Part shown: positions 33,118 to 43,087 of the stretch, piece by piece
Numbering within the stretch: the stretch's first letter is position 1
Layout: each line of letters starts with the position of its first letter
From: Tilletia caries
Taxonomy: Eukaryota; Basidiomycota; Exobasidiomycetes; Tilletiales; Tilletiaceae
Assembly (NCBI GenBank): GCA_032718865.1
Contig: JALUTQ010000005.1
Location: forward strand, 310,001-374,000
Direction of reading: 5' to 3'
DNA length: 64,000 bases
Notes under the pieces: model-generated
Database searches by the model: none
Told to the model about the DNA's origin: nothing
The model's input: only the letters and a program-made list of their open reading frames with translations
Program-made: the position numbers and the translations under genes

Positions 33118-34241
33118 ATGGCAGGGCGCAGATTTGGAGCGTTCTACGCGCGCTCGTTCGAGAAACACCCGTACATCACTCTCGCAGCCGGTAAGGTCGC
33201 AGTCCCGCCTTCCAATTCCAGCGTCTGTGCTGACCCTTCCGCTTCATCCCACAGCGAACGGCACCCTCGGAGTCGTCGCAGACAGCCTCGCACAGGGATT
33301 CGAGCGCTTCAACAAGCCCAACGACAGGCTCGCTTCCAAATCAGATGCAACCGCAACCGACGCCGGCCCGCAAGGCTGGGACTTAGCACGCTCAGCACGC
33401 TTCCTCACCTTCGGCATCGGCATGGCTCCCCTCCTCGCAGAATGGAACCACTTCATCGAACACCGCTTCCCCCTCCGCACATCCTCCACCGCCAACACTT
33501 CCACCACTTCTGCCGCCGCATCGAATGTAGGCGCACGCTCAGCCGATGCCGCACGCACTTTTGCCAAACTGACCGGATCCAGCGCAGCCGCGGACGTATT
33601 GGCCGATAAAGCCAAGTGGGCCGGTAACAAGCTCGCGGCGAGCGATGTGGGGAGTAAGATTACTAGTGCGGGCAAAGTCAGCATCGCTGCGCTTGGGAAA
33701 CGCGTCGCTATTGATCAGGGTCTGTTGTGAGTTGTCTTCCCCTTTTTGCCCCCCTCCCATATTGGCTGTTTGGCAGTACTGAGTTTTCTGTGATGAATAT
33801 TCCCCCAGTGCACCCTTCGGTCTTGCCATGTTCGTACTTTCCATGGGAATCATGGAGGGCCGTTCCTTCTCAGGCATCCAGGAAAAGTTCTCCGAGGTGA
33901 GCTTCTCCGCTTGCAAAATAGTACTCGCCCACTATTCCGCTGACCATGCATTCTTCTTTATTCAGATGTACTTCCCGGCCCTCATCGCCAATTGGCAACT
34001 CTGGCCAGCCGTTCAGCTCGTCAACTTCCGCTTCGTGCCCCTGCGGTGAGTTCGTCAGTGAATCCCACCCCCCTGTTCCCTCAGACATAGAGCTGAAGCT
34101 TCCTTTTTCTTTGCAATCAGGTACCGCGTCCCCTTCACCTCGTCCATCGGCATACTCTGGACACTATACCTCTCCCTTCTCAACACCTCCAAGACATCGT
34201 CCCGGAAAGAGGTTGCGGCTACCGACCCTGTATCAACATAA
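33118..34241 (+). CDS. Mpv17/PMP22 (Sym1-like) family membrane protein
   Basis: Exons 33118-33190, 33255-33726, 33809-33896, 33966-34045 and 34121-34241 join in frame to 277 aa. The family signature is at the C-terminal half: MYFPALIANWQLWPAVQLVN, then FRFVPLRYRVPFTSSIGILW. The N-terminus ARSFEKHPYITLAAANGTL also matches (short TM1). Members are four-TM proteins of the mitochondrial inner or peroxisomal membrane; Sym1 and Mpv17 behave as channels or stress factors. An insert of about 60 residues (Ser/Thr/Ala-rich, 110-170) separates TM2 and TM3 and is unusual. The first five residues, MAGRR, are basic and fit a mitochondrial location. Confidence 0.88.
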
Positions 34242-34643
34242 ACACTCCGTTATGTGTCTCCCGTCTCCCAATACGCATCATTCTCGGCAAATGTATAGGC
34301 AAAGGGGCATTGCATGCGAATCCCTGTCATCCCTTCCTGCACTTCTCAAACTGGGACGTAAGCGGGAAAAGATCGGTATCATAAAAGGGGAAGTTGGGTT
34401 GCAATAAACGTAAGGTAACAGAATCGACTTTTGGACGTTTGGCAGTATAAGAGGCAGGAAAGCAAGGTGCTCGAGACAGCGTGACGCGTGACGAAGGAGA
34501 CCAGGTGGCGATGAGAGCTTCGTGACAATGTATTTTGATCTAGAAGAGAAGCGGAGGAGAAAAGGAGCCCATGTCGCCCATGCATAGGGGGGGGGGGGGA
34601 AGAATAGCGCGGGAAGAACCGAAGAAGATGGAAAGAAAGAAGT
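34242..34643. other. 3' region between convergent Mpv17-like and Zn2Cys6 genes
   Basis: About 400 bases between two stop codons, holding both terminators. It includes a run of eleven or so G (34589-34600). No gene seen. Confidence 0.5.
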
Positions 34644-37130
34644 TTACGTTCGCGCCGGAGTCGAAACGATCTCGCCCTCCTCCACCGACCGATCGACGCT
34701 CGTGCCTTCAGCCTCCGAAGAAGTAGCAACGACCTCCTCCTCAGGACGACCAGCGTCCTTCTCGAGCGAGGAGCTTACGTCGGACCCCGTACTGGAGGGG
34801 GAGATGGGCCGGACGTGATCGACCTCGGTACTCTGGCTCGAGGGACGGCGAACCTCATCCTCGACGGCGGCAACGCCGGTTACACGAGGGCTCTGTCGAA
34901 GGACTTTGCCTTCATCCTCGTTCTCAGCAGTGACCTCGTCCTTCCGACGAAGTACACCAGCAGCAGACGACCCGTCCGTACTGATGATCGAAAACGACGT
35001 CGACCCAGACCCTTGTTCTTCCTCTTCTTCTTCCTGCTGATGCTGACGACCGGACGCAGTAGCCGTAGTGATCGAGCTCGCCGCGCTCTGGGACTGGGAC
35101 TGGGACGTCTGCGTCTGACTCGAGGTCAGCATCGTAAGCGCAGGCGAAGGCGGAGCCGTGCTCGGGGACGACATCGTACTGCTGTACACCATCCCACCAG
35201 CTGTAGTGGACATGTTGGCCTGCTGCTGCAACGGAGCGTGCTGCTGCTGATGCTGTGGGCCCATCTTCGTCGTATATCCGACACCAGGCGAGGCAGCAGT
35301 CGACGAGATCACCGAAGGAGGCGCGAAGTCGTACCCGCCCTGCTGCTGATGCTGTTCGTACTGGAGCTGCGACGGCCGGTGCGCGGATCCTCCGTACGTG
35401 CACACGCCGCCATGGACCACGTAGCCGACCGCCGCGGCTGCTGCTGCGGCATGCGAGGAGGGCGCACCAAGAACAGACGGAGCTCCCAACTCCGACGTCG
35501 GAGTCGCGACCGTCGTGGAAATGGGCGTCGTAACATGCTGGCCGTGCAGACCTTGATGACCGTGCGTTCCGAGCTGGTGGAGCACGTCGAGATGAGGTTG
35601 GCCATGGCCATGCGACTGGGACGCTTGCTGCTGCTGCGCCACCGGGTGACGATAACTCACGTCGGGAGTCAGGTAATCACTCCGCTGACGAGCTGGCCAG
35701 GTCTCCGGGGTAGAGCACGCCGTAGTCTGGCTGAAGTTCCCGTTCGAGTGCGCATACGGGTGCATGGGGAAGCCGCCTACGTGTCCATGTCCGTGTCCAT
35801 TTGCGAACGACTGCTGCGACGGAGCCTGCTGCTCATGCTGGTACTGATGCTGGGCATAGTGCATCTCCGCTCCAACTTGGGAGGGAGCGACAAGCGACTG
35901 GTGGCCATTAGCGGGAGCACGAAGCATAACCGCCGGCTGGTGATCGTACACGTTCGGAGGGAACTGTTCTTGTTGTTGGCCACCACCATATCCCTGAGGA
36001 GTCAACTGGTGTTCGAAGTTGGACGACGTTTCTCGGGAGTGGACGAAGGCGGTAGACGAGGTCGTTTCTCGGGAGTGGTGGACGAAGGTGGAAGACGACG
36101 TGTCTCGGGAGTGGGGCGCGAAGTTGTGCTGGTGCGACTGCTGGCTTGGTGGGAAGGGGAAGAACGCCTCGCTTGAGGTCGCGGGCAGGAGGGTCGGGTT
36201 GTGCATCATCGGCGTTGAGGAGCTCGTCTCGTAGCCAGTCAACGTCCCGAATCCGTGCTGAGAAGGCTGATGATGGTTCTGCATCTGCGCTTGATGAAGC
36301 TGATACTGGTGCTGGTGCTGGTGTTGGTGTTGGTGTTGACGCCCGTCAAACGAGCCATCGACTGCATAGCCGTGCGTCGCGCCGCCCATGTTTCGAGCCG
36401 GGTCGACGGCATGCTGCATCGGCTTGGCGATCTTGATCTTAGGGTTCCCCTCGAACGCAGAGATCCCAGCCGTGGAGATCGTCAACTTCCTCTTCCTGCC
36501 CAGAGTCTCCGTTCCTCCCTGCTTGGAGCCGGCGCTCGAGGCCGTGTTTGCCGACGTAGCGACCGGAGTGACAGGGGCAGCAGCAGTAGTTGAGGGTTTC
36601 TTCAGGGGCCGCTCCTCGTAGACGCACTCGTGGCCGCGAGTAGCACACTTCGTGCAAGGCAGCTGGCCGTTGCACTTTTGCTTGCCTTGGCGACAGCGCT
36701 TGCACGCTCGGAGGGAGCGGTGCGGCAGGCAAGAGGGCGGGGGGACGACGACCCTCGATATCGTCGCTCGGGGCAGGCTGGACACCTTGAAGGGGGCGAT
36801 GCCGACAGGATTCTTGTTGTGGTTCAGCATCTGCTGAGGGTTCTGAACCATGGAAGGGCGTGAATTGTTGGGAGCGCCATATCCGGTTGACATGGATGGA
36901 GCAGCGCCTTGGCCGGCCTCCCGTTGGGCTACGGCCGGCTCGGCGGGCGTGTTGGTCTCCTGCGACCAGCTGTTGAGGTACTCAGCCAGAGCGTTGGCAA
37001 GCTTGGGTGACTTGACGGCATTGATCTCCTGGTGGTTGAGGTAGAAGGATTGGATGTCGGCGGCGTGGTCGCTGACACGGCCGGAAGCGGGAGCGCGAGT
37101 AAGGTCAGAGCCCGTCTGAACATGAAACAT
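34644..37130 (-). CDS. Zn2Cys6 (GAL4-type) transcription factor, Gln/His-rich
   Basis: One exon, 828 aa from the ATG at 37130 (MFHVQTGSDL). An upstream in-frame ATG at 37256 adds a hydrophobic stretch unlikely to be translated. The DNA-binding domain is at about residues 140-172: CKRCRQGKQKCNGQLPCTKC, then ATRGHEC, the C-x2-C-x6-C-x5-C-x2-C-x6-C spacing of the binuclear cluster; a basic linker (ERPLKKP) follows. The central 400 residues are rich in Gln, His and Ser, typical of activation regions; the C-terminus is acidic/Ser-rich. There is no fungal_trans middle homology region that I can see. Target genes cannot be inferred from the neighbours. Confidence 0.88.
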   Translation of the reverse strand: MFHVQTGSDLTRAPASGRVSDHAADIQSFYLNHQEINAVKSPKLANALAEYLNSWSQETNTPAEPAVAQREAGQGAAPSMSTGYGAPNNSRPSMVQNPQQMLNHNKNPVGIAPFKVSSLPRATISRVVVPPPSCLPHRSLRACKRCRQGKQKCNGQLPCTKCATRGHECVYEERPLKKPSTTAAAPVTPVATSANTASSAGSKQGGTETLGRKRKLTISTAGISAFEGNPKIKIAKPMQHAVDPARNMGGATHGYAVDGSFDGRQHQHQHQHQHQYQLHQAQMQNHHQPSQHGFGTLTGYETSSSTPMMHNPTLLPATSSEAFFPFPPSQQSHQHNFAPHSRDTSSSTFVHHSRETTSSTAFVHSRETSSNFEHQLTPQGYGGGQQQEQFPPNVYDHQPAVMLRAPANGHQSLVAPSQVGAEMHYAQHQYQHEQQAPSQQSFANGHGHGHVGGFPMHPYAHSNGNFSQTTACSTPETWPARQRSDYLTPDVSYRHPVAQQQQASQSHGHGQPHLDVLHQLGTHGHQGLHGQHVTTPISTTVATPTSELGAPSVLGAPSSHAAAAAAAVGYVVHGGVCTYGGSAHRPSQLQYEQHQQQGGYDFAPPSVISSTAASPGVGYTTKMGPQHQQQHAPLQQQANMSTTAGGMVYSSTMSSPSTAPPSPALTMLTSSQTQTSQSQSQSAASSITTATASGRQHQQEEEEEEQGSGSTSFSIISTDGSSAAGVLRRKDEVTAENEDEGKVLRQSPRVTGVAAVEDEVRRPSSQSTEVDHVRPISPSSTGSDVSSSLEKDAGRPEEEVVATSSEAEGTSVDRSVEEGEIVSTPART

Positions 37131-38250
37131 GGCTTCGGATAGATGGCGTTTGAAGTGAAGGATCAATGAATCGGAGTGCGGCACGGAGTACGGACTGGCG
37201 TTTCGTACGGAAGTCGGAAGGTGAAGAGAAACGATGAGGGAAAGGAGGAAGATCACGGGGACAATTTGGGCGGAACGGAAAGGAAGAGCGGGTCAGCTTT
37301 TGAGCTTTTTCGACGTGCTTGGATATGCTCCTTTGTGAAGGGCGGAGGCGTGCGTGGGGTCTTTCGTGGCAGACAGGGCAGCAAATCATTTCGGTGTTCG
37401 GTAGCGACCGTGCAACCAACACCAAAGAGGTGGCAGATGAGCGAGTCTGGATGAGAGGCCTGGTGCCAGCTGTTCAGAAAGAGAAGGAAGGAGGAACCAA
37501 TGAGATTAAGGAAGAACCTTTGTCGATAATGACAGCTCTATCGCATGTCTCATCGTGAAGCGTGTGGTGAGAAGATCACGCTGGTGATGACGCGGCGACG
37601 AGGAGTGGAAAGATGAGCCTTCGGGGCGCAGCCGTGGACTGATTCGTACCTTGTAACAAGGGGCGGTTGGTAACGAGGCCGTAAGGTCGCTTGGCCTGGA
37701 GACGAAAAAAGAAAGGACAGAACGAAAAGAGTGGGGGAGGAAACCAGAAATCTCATCAGCGTTTGTGTAAGAGCGTTGCCAGTCGGAGCGAGCTCGGTGC
37801 TGCATCGCCTCGCCCTCATGCCAGGGCGAGGGCACTTCACGGACGATGAGGTGGGGACTGGATGGGGGAGTGGAAGAAAAGGAAGGTCAGCGGCGAGTCG
37901 GCGACTCAAAGCAAGGGACGCAAGGTACGAGAGTCAAAAGCGTCCAGGACGGGATATGAAATCAGCGTCAGCCTTCGCTGTGCGTCTAGTCCTGTACCCT
38001 CATATCATATATCATATCCCGGCAGGATGGTTGTCGTTGGGGTCCAGGAACAGGTGAGGAGGAAGGAGGCCGTGGAGAAATTGTGTTCGGAATGACACGG
38101 GTGCTACCCTCGGAACATCCCGGCTCAGCACTGCCTCAAGTGCTCGGACGCTGAAACGAAGGAAACGCGAGGTAACTGCAGGCTGCAGGACCTCGACGAC
38201 GAACGTACCGCGACCTTCGAAACAAGGACTACATACATAAGTGGACCGAT
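37131..38250. promoter_or_regulatory. 1.1-kb divergent intergenic region, Zn2Cys6 factor / arrestin-like gene
   Basis: Long leader typical for a regulator gene. It has an A/T-rich catatcatatatcatatc stretch (37999-38016) and several short open frames on both strands, none with family features. Confidence 0.45.
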
Positions 38251-40803
38251 ATGAGCTCCGGTCTGCTGTCCGATCGGACCCTTGCCTTCGCTACGACCCC
38301 GTGCTTCCGCATCGACGTGAGCGATGTCGCCCGTCTGCAGTCCTTCCCAGGTGACTCGGTACAAGGCACGCTGAAGATCAGCAACAAATTCCTTGGAAGC
38401 GGCAGTAGTAACTCGAGCTATCATTCCATCGATGTCACCATCAAAGGTGAGTATGAAGTTATGTATTTCGGGGCTGAGTCTGCCCCTGGAGATGAGGGCT
38501 ATGTATGGTTGAATTGAACTGGCTGCTTAATATTCCTTCTCGGCCTGTCGTTCGCTAAATCTTCCCTCCCAGCTGAAGCCAGGATCCGTAGCTCGATGTA
38601 GGTCTCCATTTTGATCGCCCCCGGGGAGGGAAGGGGGGTTGGAAAAAAAAAAAACTGACTGGCTTTCAATCTGCCCCTCCAGTCATATGCCCCAAGGCAA
38701 CGTCGTCCCAACATTCGAGAAGATCTCTCTCTGGAAACTCGGCCGCGTCCAACTCTGGCCCCGGCCCAGCACGTTCGAGCCCGACGAGCTCGGACTCGTC
38801 TCGATCCCATTTACCGTCAAGGTCCCACTGACGGTACCCGCCCTGTCGAATCTGCCATTCGCAAGCCATATCAGCGGTGGAAAGCGTTCATCGCAGCAAC
38901 AAGTGGCGCAAGTCGTCCAGATTGCTCCGCTTCCGAGCTGTACGCTTCCTCCCGGTCTGCAAATCGTCGTTTCCATCGTTGCAGAGGCACACCGGACCTC
39001 GGCGCTCGTCAAACGTCCACGGGAGGATATCGTGCAAGTTCCCATCCTTCTTCATCGGAAACCTTCGGACAAGCTTCTTCGATGGCTCCCTCCGGTTGAA
39101 GATCCGAATAGGTCAGTTTTTGTGTCTTGGCGGCATAATGAGATGGTTATACGTGTTATTGAAGCCGTTCCATTCATAGCCACCTACTCCGCTTCGACCC
39201 ACACTTCTGGACCTCATCGACAACCATTGTAACCCTCAAACAGACGCTCCTGGATCGTCGTCGATTATGGATCACCCTCACCATCCCGAACGTCTCCCGC
39301 ACCAACGGTGCGGCCGAGTCCGAACGGATCCCCTTCCTTCTCGAACTCACGTACCAGAGCAAGCGTTCCTCATCGAGTTCACGGGGACCTCCCTTCAATA
39401 TGGTGGACAAGACCGCCCTACCCGCCTTACCCCTTTCCACGACCAAAAGTGAGCTTCAACCGCGTCTGTTCGTAGGACAGCGGGTGGCATGCACGCTCGA
39501 GGACGGGACGACTTCGGATTTCCGACAGGACGACCTCGAGATTGAGTGGGACCCGTTCCATCTCGAACACATCCCTACATTGGCGGCCACCACCTCCTCC
39601 TCCTCCTCGAATACGCAGAATTCGTCAAGCTTCACACCCCGCGATCGGGTCCAGCTTCGACTGGGAGCGAGCTCCAGCGGTCTCGAGCTGTTCCAGGGAC
39701 ACGGATGGACATTACCCGAACGAAAGTCGATCAATGAGATCAAGGCGTTCCGTAAATCGCTCGAGCGAGGAGAAGGGGCGGGCGCTGATCTGGACTCTGT
39801 CGACGATGTGGTCGGTGTGGATGATGAAGGTGATGAAGAGGACGACGGAGGGGCGCATGAGTCGAGCATGGATAGCAAGGATCGATCGCTATCGCACCAT
39901 ACCTCCTCGGCGTTCTCCACCCTGCGCAAAGCCCTCCTCCCCTCCGCCGACCCAGACACCGTCGGCTACTGGATCTCCCGCGCCGCCATCTCAGGAACCT
40001 TTCACGCGCCCCCCGCGCTACCTTCCTTCGACTTCTCCTTCGGCCCACCACTCCGCAAGGACGCCAAGGAGAGCGGGAGCGGCTTCGAGAGCTCGAGCAG
40101 TTGTGCCAGGGGACATCTTTCGCTGGGCTATGAGCTGGGTGTCAGTTGGACCGTGCCGGAGTCGGTGGCTGCTGGTCCGGACGATCCGCGCTCGGCGCAT
40201 GGGAAGAAGAGGACGATCGTTACGTTCAAGACGTTTGAGCGCGGGTTGGTTCCTTGGTTTAGCTCGAGTACGGGCTCCTACCCGTCCGCGTCTGGGGATC
40301 AAGAGCAGGAGCAGGGGCAGGGACGAGGAGGCCGACGATCGGACATTGGAACGGGTGCTACTGCCTTCCCACCCACGCGAGCCGACACCCTTCGGAACGC
40401 GAAGGCGAAATGCAAGGCGGCCAAGTTGGGCCGGACGGAGCCGAACCTGTCCCTAGCGGAAACAGAAGCACTCGACGAAGAAGCAGAGAACGGAGGAGGC
40501 AAGGGAAAAACACGGTCGACGAACGAGGCGCAGTTCGTCGCCCGGCCCGAGAAACATGACGAGGATGATGAGGATGAAGACGAAGCGGGCGGCACGGAAG
40601 GCCAGGAAAGACGACGACGCCTTCGGGAGAGGAATGCGCTCCTCTTCAATCTTCCGCCCGGCTACTTTGCGGCCACGTCGGACTTTGAAGACATGCCTAA
40701 GACGCATTCGGATTCATCGTCGGCAGCGGCAGCGGTGGCGGGAGCAGGTGTCGGAGCAGGACAGGCGCCCGAAGTCCAGCACAACCATCCGGTCAAGAAT
40801 TGA
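38251..40803 (+). CDS. arrestin-like (ART/alpha-arrestin-related) protein
   Basis: Exons 38251-38446, 38573-38597, 38683-39111 and 39180-40803 join in frame to 757 aa. The N-terminal 350 residues show an arrestin-like beta pattern: FPGDSVQGTLKISNKF, YHSIDVTIKAEARI, then PFTVKVPLTVPALSNLPF, LPPGLQIVVSIVAEAHR and IVQVPILLHRKP. After residue 350 the chain is low-complexity, Ser/Asp/Glu-rich. Alpha-arrestins link ubiquitin ligases to membrane transporters. I do not see a clear PPxY motif, so the assignment rests on fold-like patterns only. The small 25-nt exon is supported by phase on both sides. Confidence 0.5.
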
Positions 40804-41106
40804 CTCGGCTGGGGCCCCGCTGTCACGATCTTTCAAATTTTCCCAGAGGACCCTTAAAGGGAGGAATAGCAATTTCACACATACATATGTAATGCGAAAC
40901 TGGTGGTGTGTGAAAGAGGTTGAGATTGAAGTCCCCCATGGACAAGGGGCTGGTATATTGTAAGTTCCGGAACCATAAGAAAGCGAGAGAGAAGGAGTCA
41001 TTTTTTTTTGGACTTTTCTAATGGCCGCCCCGGGGCGGCTCGGAGCCTTTGGCCGCCCCGGGGCGGGTACGTATGGAGAATGTTCTTAAGCCCGCCCCCC
41101 ACCTTT
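40804..41106. other. intergenic stretch with GC palindromes
   Basis: After the arrestin-like stop lie a T9 run (41001-41009), a perfect 16-bp palindrome GCCGCCCCGGGGCGGC (41024-41039), and a near copy of it at 41052-41067. No gene seen. Confidence 0.7.
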
Positions 41107-41430
41107 CCTCAGTAAAAAGTGGGCAGGGCAATACACGTCTCATACACGCCTGAGACGCTGCTGATACGCGGGTCATACGGGGTTTGGTTTGCGTGAACTC
41201 AGTGCCTGGAACGTGTGTTGACCACGTATGGACCGTGTGTCAACACGCTGCCCACCCACCTGGACCAAAATCGTGCGGATCAACAGCGTATCGCACTTCT
41301 AAAAACAACGCCGCTTTTTGCCCATACGCTGCTGACCCACTGCTCAGACACTGTTGATACGCTTGACATACATAGGAATGACACGCTGCTATTACGCTGT
41401 CGATACAGGGCCAACACGCTGCTCCTTCCC
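41107..41430 (+). repeat. left inverted repeat, ACGCTG-rich
   Basis: Begins CCTCAGTAAAAAGTGGG and carries repeated acacgctgct, gatacgc and caacacgctgccca words. It is the diverged inverse of 45245-45573. Confidence 0.6.
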
Positions 41431-41798
41431 GCTGCCCCTCCCCGGCTCTCCGGCCCCCGCTGCCCCTCTCCGCCCAGGCCCGCGCCCACGCCAATCACAG
41501 ATAAACATGCATACATGCACCGAAGAAAGGCCTGCCAAAGAGAGAGAGACGCGGTCAGCGCTGCTGAAAGACGGATAGAACCATGTGGATGCGACTCACG
41601 AGCTGATGATCACTGTCCACTGACACGCGAGGCATGACCTTTGAGGGGTACAGGAGCTGGAGAGGGAGTCAATCGTAACAGTGCAAATGAAGTATCAGTG
41701 GAGATCAGCGCGCAGCGGGGACAGACGATGAGAAGAACGGGGAAGGAAATGTTAGCGTGCACTCCCGTGTTCAGTGACCTGTGTTATGTGTACGGCCT

Positions 41799-42105
41799 GC
41801 ACCCCATTCATGAGAAGGCCGTAGAGATGTAGGAGTGGCCTGTTATCCATCCGACGTCGGCCATACGGCATACAGGCAAACCTGTCTGTACGGTGTCAAA
41901 ACGACGCGTCGCGCGTAAGAAAGGTGAGTACATGCGCGTCAAGTCCAGATTTTGAGCCCGAAACTCACCATCCTCGTGCACATCAAAGACGTGCTTGACC
42001 GTGAGTGCGGTGTCGAGCAGGTAGCCAGCGGTGGAGACTGGAGTGTACGTCACCTTTTGGCTTACTGTTCGAGCCAGAAGTGTAGAAGAAGAAGAGTGGG
42101 TCCCC
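41799..42105 (-). pseudogene. acetyl-CoA synthetase fragment, frameshifted
   Basis: Read on the minus strand in shifting frames: [17 protein letters not shown] (the AMP-binding P-loop), then [20 protein letters not shown], an in-phase intron (41886-41968), then [17 protein letters not shown] and YGLLMNGV. All are successive landmarks of acetyl-CoA synthetase. The frame is broken by an apparent 7-base insertion after the P-loop, a second 7-base duplication near 41861-41873, and a lost base before YGLLMNGV. Sequence on either side no longer matches the enzyme, so only about 85 codons survive. It cannot encode an active enzyme. Confidence 0.8.
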
Positions 42106-42239
42106 TGGGTGGGGTAAGAGCTTCCAAACCTCGTCATACAGCGAGCGAGAAAGACAAGGAGAACCACACGCACCATATCACGTCTTCGGTCGCGCATCAT
42201 CTTCAGGACACATGGAGCGACCGAGAAGGGTGAGAATGA

Positions 42240-42640
42240 CGGGGAAAGAGAGGTGATCGGTCAGAACAGGGGTCGGGTGGATAGGTGTGTCCAAGAAGAC
42301 GATGCATGCGCATGTACTCACATCGCTGGTTGGCGCCTGGCGGGAGCGTGGATAGAGTCGAAGTGGTACCGGAAGCGAAGGAGGAGGACGTCGAGCAACA
42401 CAGTGACGGCCAGGAGGGGGACGTACTCCGCCGAGCCGGGTCGCGGGGCCGAAGTTTGTACCCTCTGCGGTGTCTTTTTGGTGCGACTCTTCGACTTCGG
42501 GGGAGGAGTCGGTCTGGAAGAGGGGAGCGGTGGCGCAGGGCATGAGATTCAATTAAAGGTGGGGAGGGGAGGGAAAGAAACGAGGGAGATGATCAGCGGC
42601 AAGAGTGCGAAGCTGTAAGAAGAAGCAAGAAAGGACAAGG
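42240..42640 (-). pseudogene. possible remnant of a membrane-protein gene
   Basis: One minus-strand frame reads FALLPLIISLVSFPPLPTFN, a stop, then a basic Pro-rich stretch and a hydrophobic helix (YVPLLAVTVLLDVLLLRFRY), ending at a gtgagt-like donor near 42322. The in-frame TGA and the lack of a partner exon point to a remnant. The family is not recognised; it could also be chance. Confidence 0.25.
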
Positions 42641-43087
42641 TAGAGAGAAACGTAAGCTGGTAGGAGATCAAGAAGAAAAGGGTACCGAGACATTGAGCAT
42701 TGAGGTCAGCACGTATTCATCGTTGACAAGAGTTGAGCCGTGAGGATAAGCAAGGAAGAGCACTGTGGGTCAACGGCACGCCAGTCATTTAGGCCATCGA
42801 GAGACAAGAGATATCAGTATGCCAGAAGGTCAATGGCAATGTATCAAGCAGTTCAGTATGTCAGCATGTCAGCATGTCAGTACGTCAGCTTTTGGCGTAA
42901 AGAAAGCAAAGGCAAACTACAAGGAGAAGAGGGTATCAGCAAAGTCGTGCTGGTGTGGAAGGTTGTCCGAGGGAAAAGATCTGTATGGAGGAGAAGAACC
43001 ACTTGTGATTCTGACGCACGCAGGAACTAAGACCATGGCCGGCATAGGCTACTCACATGGAGAAGAATGATGGACAAGGGTCAAGAC

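Noticed and set aside
34815..36176. 453-codon frame antisense to the Zn2Cys6 gene
   Set aside because: It mirrors the Gln/His-rich coding strand; the Zn2Cys6 domain proves the minus strand is the gene.
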